Positions 13,701 to 24,697 of a stretch of 64,000 bases of DNA are shown here, in pieces. Each line of letters opens with the position of its first letter. Within the stretch, counting starts at the first letter, position 1. The DNA is from Solenopsis invicta (taxonomy: Eukaryota; Arthropoda; Insecta; Hymenoptera; Formicidae), in NCBI RefSeq assembly GCF_016802725.1, contig NC_052671.1:11873002-11937001 (forward strand), given 5' to 3'. The notes under the pieces were generated by a model that made no database searches, was not told the origin of the DNA, and worked only from the letters and a program-made list of their open reading frames with translations. The translations under genes and the position numbers were made by a program.

Positions 13701-16319
13701 TTATTCTGTGGTTTTTTTGATTCATTGCATGTATACTCGAAAGATTCACACTCGCTACGTATGGCCTGCAAAATATTAAAAGTTATTAATGAAAGAACTG
13801 TAAGCTACTACAAAAAAATATTTCTTACAAATAAACAATATACTGAGACCACCTAGACACATAAAATAAAAGTGTACATATACATTTAATTTTAAAAAAG
13901 TGCCATTGCTTCAAAATGTGTTATAAATCAAATCTGAGATAAAAATTCAATCTTTATTTGTATAACAATCTTTACTTAAAAAAAATACAAATAAGTGAAT
14001 TACAAGAAACCTACAAAAGTATAAATTTCTTGCACCCTTGTTGCAACTTGTTGCTTACTTAAATACAATTGATTTATATAATTGGTATTTAATTTCTTAC
14101 TAATATGTAGGGTGTCCGGAAAAATTGAGGCCACTTCATTAACACTTATACAATGTGTTAACAAAGTCAAGAGTAGACAAAAAAAATTCATATAAAGTTA
14201 TGTTCAAAATAAAAATGTTTTATTAAAAAGTTAAGAATTCAAGGAATTATTGTTATTGTAATAAATATTTTACAAATAAATTGTTATGATAATAATTATA
14301 ATAAGTATTCAAGGAGTATTTGAAAGAATTAACAGTCATTACTCCGACGAGTAGAAATCCGCATTCTCGCAGAACAAACTTGTCAAATATTATATCACAA
14401 TAACAATTGATAAAAATCTTTAAACGTTTATAACTTTTCAATAAAACTTTTTCGGATATAAGTTTATATGAACTTTTTTCACCTATGCTCATTAACATGT
14501 TGTATAAATTTAGCTCTGACTTTGCCAGACACCCTACATATTAATAAGAAATGAAATTAAATATGGATAATATAAATCAATTATTGTATTTAAGTAAGCA
14601 ACAAGTTGTAAGAAATTTTATACTTTTATAAGTTTCCTGCAATTTGCTTAGTTATCTTTTTTTCTTTTTATAGTTATTTTTTTATTTATTTCTGATTTGT
14701 AAAACTTATTTATTTCTTTCTTTTGTTAAGATATTAATTATTTTATAATATGATTGAAAAAAACACAGTACAGCTTAAAATATAATTTTTATTAGTAGAG
14801 AATTTTTTAAAGGTAATAAAAATATTTTTTATGTGATAGAAATTTATCTTTTCTTTTATAATTTTTTCCTGTTACATTGATAAATTTTTAACTTGGGAAA
14901 AAGTTAATAAATTAAAGTTTATGTATTTAAAAAATAACTAATTGAAATTATAAATTAAATCATTTAAAATTAAGTTAAGTTATTAACTTTTCAGCTTTAA
15001 TATTTAACTTTTAATTTTTTAAGTAGTTACTACCCACACAACCCTAATAAAACTATACATAATCCAGGTAGCGCGAAGAAGCTTCAATTAACAAGAATAC
15101 GAGATCTTATCAGAAAAATTCTAACGTTCGGGGTCGTCAAGTTTCTCATGTTGTGCTTCGAAGAATTTATGCGATCTAAAAACGTATTTTCAAGACAGAA
15201 GCCTGTGACCTTGAGTACAATCGCGATGTTATACCGTGACGATTCTCAAATCTGGCCCAGGTCTCGCAAAATATCACTTTTCTTCCGTGGTTTTAAATCG
15301 AACCGGTGCCGTAAATCCGTGCGAGTCTCTCGGGGACCGTCGTGCAAACCCCCTCGACAGCATCAGAGCGCAAATAACGCGGAAGCCGTATCACGTTCGG
15401 CGAATCCGCGTGTCGGCATCGAACGGTATTACCGCCTATTGTCTGTGTGTTGACGCATGAAACATCCATACTATCCATAGGCTGCTATCGACCGTGGTGG
15501 ACACATAAGAAAGAAGCGCTTCAAGCGTATCCCCCGAGACAGTTCGCGAATCCAAGTTGGATCTCTGTTCGCGGGGGAAAAAAATTTTTACGCGTCTCCG
15601 CATGCTGCACGCACGACGTTCGCGTTCCCGATTTTATCGGACGTTATCATCGTGCATGAATAAAGGAATCCGGTGTGGCAGCTCGAGCCGGCGGCGGTGC
15701 TCGTCGAATCCCGAGGCTTGTTTTTTTTCAGCTTTTTGCGCGATTCATCTCTCCCCTTTCTCTTTTCACGTGGAAAGGGGGAAAAAAGAGAAAACAATGA
15801 ACTATGCCAGAGATTTAACCAAATACAACAGACAGGGCGACGTTCAATTTTACAGGCGAGACTCTTGACAGACCCATGAACAGACGTGACACGCGGCGCG
15901 GCGCGCGCGAGAACGTTTCACGAGAGCGAGGACGCGACGGCGGCGGCGGCGGCGGCGGTCGCGGAAGGCGCGGAAAGAAGCGATGATCCCGAGGGAGCGA
16001 TAACGCGGGACGCGAGGCTTCGCGCGCAAGAGAAAGACCGGACGGAAAGGGAAAGAGAGAACGCAAGAGAGAAGGTACACGGCGCGGAAACGAGAAGCCG
16101 GCACGATGTATCAGCCGGGCAGGCACAGAAGTTAAATCGGAGAAGAGCGAGCCGTTTCTCTCCCTCACCATCCCCTTTCCATATTTCTTTTTTCTTTCCT
16201 TCTTTCCTTCACCCTCATTCTTCCTCGCTCACCTGATAGAAAGCCGCCCAACCGTGCTTGGCGTTGATCTCGCGGTACACGGTCTCGACGTTCATCACTG
16301 TCTCCTCGTCGCTGGTCAT
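10727..16319 (-). CDS. Ptp61F: PTPN1/Ptp61F-type non-receptor protein tyrosine phosphatase
   Basis: Eight coding exons: 16319-16233, 13765-13604, 13428-13169, 13040-12815, 12734-12582, 12306-12135, 11225-11003 and 10928-10727 (acceptor alternatively at 10931). They join in frame to 494 aa. The catalytic domain spans about residues 30-290: the KNLNRYRDV phosphotyrosine loop (Tyr56), the ILTQGPL motif, the WPD loop (Asp192), the P-loop HCSAGIGRSG (Cys226, Arg232) and the QTPEQ Q-loop (Gln272). All key residues are intact. An acidic linker follows with a proline-rich PPPLPPPR (326-333), then a basic helix and a hydrophobic tail at about 471-491. This matches the ER tail-anchor layout of PTP1B/TC-PTP and the membrane form of fly Ptp61F. 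The family dephosphorylates receptor and JAK-type tyrosine kinases. The start was chosen because the first exon (MTSDEETV) ends at a GTGAGC donor in phase. An AATAAA lies at 10446-10441. Confidence 0.93.
13997..14645. mobile_element. foldback element in intron 1 of the phosphatase gene
   Basis: Left arm about 13997-14120 and right arm about 14525-14645 are inverted copies. Both contain ACTTGTTGCTTACTTAAATA, AAGTATAAA and TTTAATTTC, then the inner sequence TATGTAGGGTGTC. The inner ends (AGGGTGTCCGG near 14107 and CCAGACACCCT ending near 14537) look like transposon termini. So this is either one long inverted-repeat element or a small TE inside an older palindrome. The loop has open frames but no recognisable transposase. 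Confidence 0.6.
15938..15958. repeat. (CGG)7 microsatellite
   Basis: Seven perfect CGG units lie inside a very GC-rich stretch (about 15890-16110) at the 5' end of phosphatase intron 1, about 280 bp downstream of the first coding exon. Such repeats are typical of CpG-island promoters and may vary in length between individuals. Confidence 0.9.
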
Positions 16320-16890
16320 CCTGGTGCTGGTCGTCGTCTCGCCGCTTCGTGAAAATCGTGAATCCTAGCAGGACGTAGTAGAGACACGCGCACGACGCGA
16401 ACGAGCGAACGAGCAAGCACGCGCGCACTTGCACGACGCACTCGCGAGGAGGCTGGGCCGCGCGCGTACTCTTCCGACTCTCGTTTTCCTGCCGCTCGTG
16501 CTCCCCTGCGTCACCTGGGGAGTCAACGTGCCATGTGTCAAGCCACCCTCGTCGGCGAGTACGCGGGCCTTCGCTGTCGAACTACGGGAACACGGAGTCG
16601 AGGAACGACGACGACGGCGGCGGAGAGTCGTTCAACGCAATGCAAGCAGCGGTTCCACGAAAAGCACGCACTTACGCACGTAACCTATGGTCCATTCGTG
16701 GACAGGCGCGCACACTGCGCGAACTCGCGGACGACGCGGACGGCGGCAGTGGCGCGCGCGGCGTGGAACCGCTCTCGTGCTGCCAACCGGGTCGGTCCCT
16801 AGCTGGAAAGCCGTCGCCATTGGATGGTCACCTCGCTCCTCGGTGCCCGCGAACATTCGTTTTACTTGCTTTCCGCATCACGTGTTGAGA
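16320..16890 (-). promoter_or_regulatory. CpG-rich promoter region of the phosphatase gene
   Basis: Composition changes sharply from AT-rich flank (beyond about 16900) to CpG-dense DNA reaching through exon 1 into intron 1. This is the expected place for the 5' untranslated region and promoter of the minus-strand phosphatase gene. No TATA box is evident. The many long open frames on both strands here come from low stop-codon density in GC-rich DNA. Confidence 0.5.
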
Positions 16891-16899
16891 ACGAGTTTG

Positions 16900-17843
16900 G
16901 CCAGAATCCAATTAACGATTTGGTCACGATCCAATTATTCAATTATCAACTTATCGATGATATCCATATTATTTTATTAACATGCCTAAATAATATTTTA
17001 TTGTTTAACATGTGAAAGTGAGAGAAAATAAAATATTAATAATAGCTGAATTAATTAAATCAAATTAAATTAATATGATGCAAGAAAAGTAATTTATAAG
17101 TTACTTGAAAAAAAATGACAAGTATTTTAGCCTATAAATAAAATTAGGGGAGAATAATGATATAAAGGTTTATCAGAATAATTTCATGATCAATTGTGAA
17201 TGAAAGATAAGATTTTTGGTCTTGTAACAACATAGGATTCAAAATGGAAAACTATTTTATTGTTATTGTTCAAAAAAATTGAAAAATGTAAGTTTTAAAA
17301 ATAAAAAAACAAAGCTAAGAGTTATTTGATGTGAAAAATGTTTATTAAATGTTTCTTGAATAAAGATCATTCAATAGACGTATTATTTACTAGATTATAA
17401 AGTACACTTAGAAATTTATAAAACATTGTAATCTATATTAAATCTTCTATCTACTAGATCCTAAATAAATTGCAATAGTATAACTGTAAAGTTGAAAATC
17501 TGGAATTAAGGGAAAATAATAGTGCGATACAACATTATGAGAATATATTTTTAACTATTATATATTTTATTAAGAGCGATACATTTTATTTTTAAAATAC
17601 AATTTTTAAAAAATATGCGTTATAAAAAATGTAATTCTAAGAGGTAGTTTTCTGTTTCCTGAGTTTTTATGATAATATATTAAATTAATTTAGTTAAAAT
17701 ATATAAATTAATTAATAATTATATGTACAAACTTTATAAGATATGCTGTTTGCAGTATATTTTGAATAGTTGAATACAGTATATCTTGAAAGAAAAATAA
17801 GTTAGGTATATATAAATATTTAATTGGCCGTTTCTTACAAATT
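16900..17843. other. AT-rich intergenic spacer
   Basis: No gene, transposon end or structured repeat was recognised. The part next to 17844 should contain the 3' untranslated region of the HMCES gene. An ATTAAA-type signal occurs on the minus strand near 17820. Confidence 0.5.
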
Positions 17844-20686
17844 TTAATTTTCTTTCCGAATTTTTGAGGTATCTTTGCTTTCATCATTGATTGTATCTTT
17901 ATTATTTGTGTTTTTTCTTTTATTTGAAGCAGCTGATCCCTTTTGCAACCAAGAAGACATAAAAGATGCTTGACCGACCTCTCTGTATAATTATGATAAA
18001 TCAATAAATTTACTTAATATGTCAATAAATGCACACTGAGAAAAAATTGACAAAATTCTAGTAAATATATTATTAATACTATTGAAATAACTTATTTACA
18101 TAACACAAATAAATATTACTTATCTGAAGTAAATTTTATTGATATACAATAGTTATTTAAACAGTATTAATGACATATTTATATAAATCATGAAATTTTT
18201 TCTCTCAGTGAATACAATATCTGGAGTTTCGACATGTATTTTTATATAAAACAATAATTTTTTTTTTTTAGTTTCTACTTACTTTGGCTTTATTTTTTTT
18301 CTACAATCTATAGTTTTATTGAATCCATTATTGACAACCGTAGATACTGGATGCCAGTTTAAAGAGGTTTCTTGTAATATCATGTCATTCAACGTTTTAA
18401 CAGCTGCATCTGTTGATAAATCTTTACTTAACCATACCTAGAAAAATTTGCATGATAAATTAATAAAAGTTATCTTTCCGCAAATTATATATAATGACGT
18501 TATATAATTATATATCATTTACTTGGCATTCTTCCTCATTACTCAAACATACTGGCATACGATGATGCAACCAAGACAATATCTTGTTACTCTCTCTTGT
18601 AATAATAGTACAGCTATGTATGATGTTCCCCTAAAATAAGACTTTATAACTAATATCTTGAATAAATTCTGATAAAATCATTGTAAGGCAGTATTTAAAA
18701 AGTTGATCTACCTCCTCAGTTTTGTGTATTCCAAATATGCCAGCTAGTTTCAATACCTTGAAACCTTTCCATCCATCTGTCTCAGAAAATTCGTTAAGCC
18801 ATGTTGTAGGATCATCTGCTTTTATATCTTCGTCTTGAGTCGCATATATGTAGTACGGTTGCTTCTGAAGTTTCTTATCTGTACTGGATTTCCATTCGTA
18901 GAAGCCTTCACAAACCACAATGCATCTCTGTTGCTTTTGTAATGATGGAGAATACATTGTTGAGTTCTGTATATTTTCCAAACGACTATTGTGAGTGGAT
19001 ATCTTATTTAAACGTTTCTGATAATCTCCCTGTAAAATTAATCAATTAATTTATATAAAAACAATTTAAGTAATTCATATAAAAATAATTCAAATAATTT
19101 ATCTTAGTATCACGCTGAAAATTTTTTAATATTTTAACAATTTTAATCACACTTAAATGTTAAATGAGCTTGCAAATGTGATATATCTATGGTTTGAATG
19201 TTACCTGATGCCAAGGTGGAATCATGCCCCATGTCATAGCGCAAAGGACTCGTTCATCTTTTTCTCCCTCAAAATGTGAACCAGATACTATGCAAGGCAA
19301 AACGTCTCGTGGACACATATTATATGACGGATCATATTTTAATTCAGTTTTAGCCCATGTCAATTTACGTTGTTTGCCATTGGCATCCTTATATCCACAC
19401 GCACAACACAAAGTGTCTCTGTTCAATGAGCTATAAATTACAATATAATTTATAAAATATTTATATAATTTAATAATTTTATAAATTAATATCAGTATAT
19501 AAACTACAATAAATTTTCAAAATTTAGTTGTATTAAACTAAAACTGATATAAATACAATAATTTTTTATAAATTGTGTAAATGTTTTTAAATATAAACAA
19601 AACTATGTAAAATTAGTACAATTTTATCTTATATATAAATCTAGTAATATTTCATGAATTTTTTAAATACTATTATAAAAAGAAAATATTTGATTCTGTG
19701 CAAAACAAAAGAATTTAAAGTAATATCAATACAAAAAAATCAATAAATTTCTGCAGTTCAGAAAATAGAACAAATAAATATGTTTTAATGTCTCATTATT
19801 ATATCCCAAATAACAAAGCGTATTTAAATAAAATCACACAAATTTATAATTGCTAGTGCTAGCAACTTGCTTTATATTTGTCTAAAATTATTCAAATATA
19901 CTGACATTATAACATTATTCAGACAATAATGTACTGCCAGCTTAAAACAAAAGCAGCATCAAACCTCAAAGTTACCTTACGTTATCGGCAATATAACAGC
20001 ATTGTATGTAAATTACGATAGCATAGTATAATGGCAACAATGTAAATTTAGATGATAATTTCAAAGTTGCAGACATATTACTGACTATTAGTCAAAATTC
20101 ATACCATAAAGGCATCAATTTACCAACAAATGCAGACTCAGTTGCTGCAATTCTGATAACAACCCAGATAGCAAAACATGAAAACTCAATGTAAAACAAA
20201 TCATTGTATGGATTAAATTGCTTGTTAATTGCTATTATGGTGCCATTTATTTATTGCAACAAAAATGTTTTAGTCAATTCAGTATCAATATGCTGAATTT
20301 GATAGTCAAGCAAATATGGAACAATTATTGCAACCAATCTATGATAAGTATATTGTAATAAGTTGTTGGAAACTTGCCATTATATTTTGAAAATTGTTTA
20401 TAGTGAGCAACATGTAAGTAATATTTCCCATTTACAAGTTGTGATAAGTATAATGCAGATAAGTTATTAGGAACTAGCTGATATTATATTTTGGAAACTA
20501 TTCCTGACAAAAACATACTGATACCCTCTTCTGTTGTTTCGCTGACATCTATGAAAATATTTGTGACAAATTGCCAACAACTTGTAATTATTTGACTATC
20601 TGGGAATTTGATTGCAAATAATATGTCAACAACAAGACATGTTGCTATCTAAGATTATTTATTAGCAAACATTTCAATTAAAAATT

Positions 20687-20751
<65 letters not shown>

Positions 20752-20993
20752 ACTAAACATCTTCAACTTGTATCATTTCTTCATAAAAAATAATCATTTG
20801 CAATAACGAAGCAATATAAAATTAAATTTACACAACAAATTAATTGAGAAAGGCATTTTTTCGAACAAGAAAAAATTTTTTTAAATTGTACACTGTATTA
20901 ATCTGTTCATCATTTAAATATGTCATGCAGTAATTAAGGTAATTAATAAGAAAATAATAATGTAACTATTCACCAACAAATTCGACCACACAT
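17844..20993 (-). CDS. HMCES: HMCES-type abasic-site processing protein (SRAP domain)
   Basis: Six coding exons: 20993-20974, 19430-19205, 19029-18712, 18630-18523, 18437-18283 and 17982-17844. They join in frame to 321 aa. The protein begins MCGRICC. In this family the initiator Met is removed and Cys2 forms a thiazolidine crosslink with abasic sites in single-stranded DNA, protecting replication forks. Other SRAP hallmarks are present: CPRD, the WGMIPPWH segment, HNSR (Asn96, Arg98), GFYEW (Glu127), HHRMP (His210/211) and PVSTVVNN. Numbering matches that of the human protein. The C-terminal exon carries QASFMSSWLQK followed by a Lys/Asn-rich tail, perhaps a degenerate PCNA-binding motif (inference). 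The tiny first exon (20 nt) is fixed by the obligatory MCGR and a GTGAAT donor. Intron 5 contains a MITE. Confidence 0.93.
18034..18210. mobile_element. 177-bp MITE in HMCES intron 5
   Basis: Terminal inverted repeats are CACTGAGAAAAAATT on the left and, reverse-complemented, CACTGAGAGAAAAAATT on the right. The interior is AT-rich and partly palindromic, with no coding capacity. It lies between the proposed last two exons of HMCES. Confidence 0.65.
20163..20604. mobile_element. 442-bp MITE with CCCAGATAG ends, HMCES intron 1
   Basis: It starts CCCAGATAGCAAAAC and ends GACTATCTGGG, an inverted match. The interior has repeated motifs such as GATAAGTATA and AACTTG/CAAGTT but no ORF. A similar GTTGCTATCT half-site lies at 20640. 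HMCES intron 1 (19431-20973) is otherwise AT-rich and without recognisable content. Confidence 0.55.
20694..20748. repeat. (AT)n microsatellite
   Basis: An uninterrupted AT dinucleotide run of about 54 bp inside HMCES intron 1. Confidence 0.9.
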
Positions 20994-21052
20994 TTTCATC
21001 AATTTTTTTCGCACCAGAAAGGAACCCGAGCAAACCCGAGAATGGTCACGAT

Positions 21053-21287
21053 CAGTGTTGCCAGGTGATTGAAAAATTGAACAGTAGGTGGCATGCCAAA
21101 AAGCGGTAGATTTGAAATTTAAAGCGGTAGATTATTTCAAAAATTTCATGAAAGACATAACACAAATAATTGGTAAAATATATGTATAAGTAAGAAAAAC
21201 GGTAGATAATCCGATTAAAATGGAAGGCGGTAGATTTGTGAGCCAAAACAGTAGATCTACCGCTAAAACGGTAGACGAGACTTGGCA
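21053..21287. repeat. CGGTAGAT-repeat element between HMCES and a divergent ORF
   Basis: The left end reads CAGTGTTGCCAGGTG and the right end ACTTGGCAA, a weak inverted match resembling hAT-type termini. Inside, the motif CGGTAGA or CAGTAGA recurs about six times in direct orientation (near 21110, 21124, 21201, 21228, 21250, 21269), with one inverted copy, ATCTACCG, near 21255. The element starts only about 60 bp upstream of the HMCES start codon and ends just before the plus-strand ORF at 21294. Confidence 0.6.
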
Positions 21288-21293
21288 AATATA

Positions 21294-21527
21294 ATGGAAT
21301 TGTATGGAAAGAAGCCTGATATTAACATGGAACCTATGTTAGCAGTACAGAATAAAACCACAGTTCCAAATAAGAAGAGTACTGTTCAATTGAAAAGACT
21401 AGTCAAAACAATATTAGGTTCTCAAGTTTTGAAAACAATAGCAGAAAAGGACCAACAAATATCTAAGACAGTGAATTTTTCAGTGGATTCGGAGGGATTT
21501 AAACGGCTAAAAATATTCAAAAATTAA
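21294..21527 (+). CDS. hypothetical small lysine-rich protein
   Basis: A single-exon ORF of 77 aa starts at the ATG in context AAATATAATGG and is followed by AATAAA about 15 nt after the stop. The protein is hydrophilic and Lys-rich (about 19 percent Lys), with no signal peptide or membrane segment. It begins MELYGKKPDINMEPM and ends FKRLKIFKN. It lies head-to-head with HMCES, about 300 bp from start to start, suggesting a shared promoter. I do not recognise a family. It could also be a fragment of a larger gene or a decayed retrocopy. Codon use is AT-biased like the surroundings, so protein status is uncertain. Confidence 0.4.
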   Translation: MELYGKKPDINMEPMLAVQNKTTVPNKKSTVQLKRLVKTILGSQVLKTIAEKDQQISKTVNFSVDSEGFKRLKIFKN

Positions 21528-22009
21528 AAAAATCGTTAAAAAATAAATTAAAAATATTTGTGGTATTTGAAAATAGTGTAAACCTTAAAAGATTTTGTTG
21601 TCATTAATAATTATTTTTAAACTGATTTAGAAGTTAATGTTTAGAAGTTAATGTTTCTATTTTCAATTTATTTTAGATTAGGATCTTATTATATTTATAA
21701 ATATATAATAAGACGTCTGAGAGTTAAAAAATGTTACCTTGACATGGTAAGCTAAACAAAAAATTTTATAAATAATTATTAGAATTTATTTAATAGTAGA
21801 GATATTACGAGTAACAATATCTACAAGGATCATAGTATCACTTTATAGATAAAAAAACTTTTGATAACTTTTAACTCTATTATTCCTAAGTATAAATAAA
21901 GAAATTTAATAAACATTCTATTTGAATTTCTCTTAATATCTCGCGAACATTTGATGTAAATTATGTCAAATGATACAAGTTAAGCCTCTCATAAAGAGAT
22001 TTTGTTTAA

Positions 22010-22290
22010 CACGGATTTCCTGTTGACCCAACAAGAAGCTATGAAGTCCCCCATCGAATCAGATTTGGAATGCATTAGGGATCAGTCTTCAACCCTTGAA
22101 CAGTGATTATCTGTACATACGCGTGGGACAAAGAATAGGAATCCTCTTGTGCGTGTTCGTTCAGCAGTGCTCTTTTCGTTTCGTCTTTCGGGTTGTTTGT
22201 CCTAGAAGGCTTATTGAACCGGAGTTACTAATTTAGTACGCTAATGAGTAACGCAAAAAAGATCCTCGCTCGACTTGTCGGTAACTTCTT
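22010..22290. other. unexplained GC-richer island
   Basis: About 280 bp stand out from AT-rich surroundings. Both strands have short open frames that look protein-like: plus strand about 21995-22114 with QQEAMKSPIESDLE, minus strand about 22240-22070 with LLNEHAQEDSYSLSHAY. Neither has a start codon in good context or a recognisable domain. It may be an exon fragment or a decayed transposon. Confidence 0.3.
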
Positions 22291-22598
22291 AATTGAGAAA
22301 CACGATGTTGGAAAACTGCATATTGTATTTTTTGGTAAAGCTTCGTCGTAACACGTATTACTCATTTAACGCAATGAGAAAAAAAGAAAAGAAAAATACT
22401 ATTTTACAGGAATATTGTGAAAAAGAATTGATTAGTCATAAATTTAGTTATTTAATTTATATAATATCCCAATCAGCAGGCAATGTTTTTGAAAGTTTAA
22501 TAGTGTTATTTAAAAAAATGTTTAATGAAGAATAAATATATATTCTTTACTAAACTTTTTTTAAATATTAAAAAATAACATTTAAAATCACTATTTAG

Positions 22599-22838
22599 TA
22601 GGGGCGATGTGCGGGTACCCGAAATTACGAGTAGCCGTGTTTTGGGTCGGGTCGGGATTTTTTTTGGGATTGGGTCGGGACCCGAAAGTTTGTAAAGTTC
22701 GGGTATTTGAAAAATTTTGGGTACCCGAAACTTACGAGTACCCAAAATAGAGTCGGGTCCCGAAATTCTGTCGGAACCCGAAATCGAGACGATTTCCCAA
22801 AATTTTGTAAATTTTGAGAAATTGGATCTAAAATCGGG
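22599..22838. mobile_element. fragment of a CCCGAAA-rich hAT-like element
   Basis: It begins TAGGGGCGATGTGCGGGTAC and continues with many copies of GGGTCGGG, GGGTACCCGAAA and CCCGAAATT on both strands. This reiterated pattern starting TAGGGGCG is known from ends of hAT transposons. No matching inverted right terminus is visible, so only one end seems to remain. Open frames on both strands here are by-products of the repeat. Confidence 0.5.
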
Positions 22839-23146
22839 TCAAGAAGCGGTCATAGATCTAAATACCTTATACACTAATGTGAGAAAAAAATTACTAAATT
22901 TTAATAATTATTTGTTTGAATATTGCCCTAATAAAATTTTTTTCGAACGTAAATATATATTTATTTAGTGGAGTGACCACTAATTTAATTATCATTTTTT
23001 ATTGAGTAAATACTTATGTACTGTAAGTAAATATTTCATTGGCAGTATTTAAATTTAATAATTCAATATAAACAAATTGCCTTACGTAAATTTAGTAATT
23101 TTTTTCTCACATCAGTGTGTATAAAGTATCTCTGACCGCTACTTGA
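22839..23146. mobile_element. 308-bp foldback MITE
   Basis: Left arm: TCAAGAAGCGGTCATAGAT, then TGAGAAAAAAATTACTAAAT. Right arm, reverse-complemented: TCAAGTAGCGGTCAGAGAT, then TGAGAAAAAAATTACTAAAT. The arms are about 100 bp. The element directly abuts the hAT-like fragment on its left. Confidence 0.7.
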
Positions 23147-23288
23147 CTATTGTTTACTAATTGGGATCATTTAAATTAAAAAAAAAAGAAGATATTTTGT
23201 ATTTGATATAAATACTTTTGCATACAAGCATTTGTTTCCATATGAATTATTTATAAATAAAATTGTATTAACAAAATTATTGTTATGT

Positions 23289-23670
23289 ACACAGTAAAAA
23301 ACATTTTATATGTTTAATTAGTCTTACATAATCTTGTTAAAACTTTTATGTTGAATTTTTAACATACCTGGATATTAATTTAACATTATATGATTGTGTT
23401 ACTCAAATATTTTGTATTAAATTGAATGGAAATTATTATATTCAACATTGTAATCGTTCAACATTTTGTAGTATTAAAATAACACAATTAGGCAAGTAAA
23501 CAAATATAAAAAATGTAATTTTAGAATGTAAATTCTAAAATAAATATTGTATAAATGTATATGTCAACATATAAATATTAATTTTATTTTTAATAAAACA
23601 TGTTTCAAAATTTGTGTACGCTTTTGTATTAATTTTTTTACATTTTTTACATAATATTTGTGTTACTTTC
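23289..23670. repeat. dispersed repeat, copy 1 (second copy at 41114-41470)
   Basis: The segment starts ACACAGTAAAAAACATTTT and ends ACATAATATTTGTGTTACTT. It aligns along its length with 41114-41470: same start, the shared inner motif AATATTTTGTATTAAATT, and the same end. It is AT-rich and non-coding, so probably a diverged transposon family. Confidence 0.55.
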
Positions 23671-24628
23671 TAATGTATTCATCTTTTATTAAATACAATA
23701 AACATAGAAATGAGTGAACCATTTCGAACATATAACGATATAAGTATGATAAAAACACACATTTTCTAGCTGTATGTTTATACATTGGATAAAATCGATT
23801 CTAAATTTAACAAAAACTTATAAAGGAAAGAAAATGAAAAAACATCTTTTATATATTAATTTATATTATTACTGACGTCACAATCATAAGAAGGAAATTA
23901 AGATAGTCACAAGTGAAAGATTGAGCAACAATACAAAAGATATTTGGAAAGTGACAAGATAAAATGATGGAGCACCGCTCAAGGTAGACAGGAATCAGTA
24001 GGTAGATCCCCTTCTTCTTGACCCTTTTATTACTTTCCATAAGTTCTTTCATCAGACTTGAGTCGCCCAGTGACGTGAAAGTAACAACAGTGGTGCTCAG
24101 CTCTGAAAAAAAAAATTTTTATTATTTTATTTGGCTAAAAAATAAATATATTACACGAAACACATTTAAATGTAGATTATTCTTATACAGATTGTAGATT
24201 TTAATAATTTAATTTTTAGAACATTAAAAGATATTTAAACTGCCAAGAATTTCGACTTTACTCGTGCATTTATTTTTTTCAAAAGTAATTTAATTTTACT
24301 TGTAAATGTATATTTTCGAAAAGTCTAAATTTCAAAAGAATTGCAAGTACTGTTCCTGTGAGAAAGCAATTATGATATTTGAACATAAAAAGTATGTATT
24401 TGTAGATATCTATTCAAAATAAATAAATAATCGAAAAAGTAGATTTTCTTTTTTTTATTTAAACACAGTCTTGCAGACTGTAAGTAAAGAACAATGGTTG
24501 GTGGTTTTATCTATTTTCTCGTTTTTACAACGAATGTTTGTTCAAGAAATGCAAACGGATCCGGAACGCCGGCTACCCTTGCTGGTCGAATGATTATCCT
24601 TGGCCAGAGATCAGATGGTCGTTCTCAC

Positions 24629-24697
24629 CTGCCGGTAGGATTCCCCCAGTTTGAGGCGCTCTGACACACCTGGCGATCCCGACTTCGACTTGGACAT
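24629..24697 (-). CDS. candidate first coding exon of an unidentified gene
   Basis: A 23-codon frame begins MSKSKSGSPGVSERLK and ends SYRQ at a consensus donor (CGGCAG/GTGAGA). Upstream on the minus strand is a GC-rich promoter-like stretch with TATATAA near 24740. The next exon is uncertain. A region at 24100-24010 has an acceptor (polypyrimidine then CAGAG) and would continue LSTTVVTFTSLGDSSLMKEL if the second AG is used, whereas use of the first AG gives a stop after two codons. No family recognised. Confidence 0.4.

Noticed and set aside
15150..16900. Many overlapping open frames on both strands
   Set aside because: This GC-rich CpG island has few stop codons by composition. Only the 87-nt first exon of the phosphatase shows coding features and a donor in phase.
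22506..22970. Open frames rich in Gly/Pro/Glu repeats on both strands
   Set aside because: They are translations of the CCCGAAA/GGGTCGGG repeat and its neighbour, not genes.
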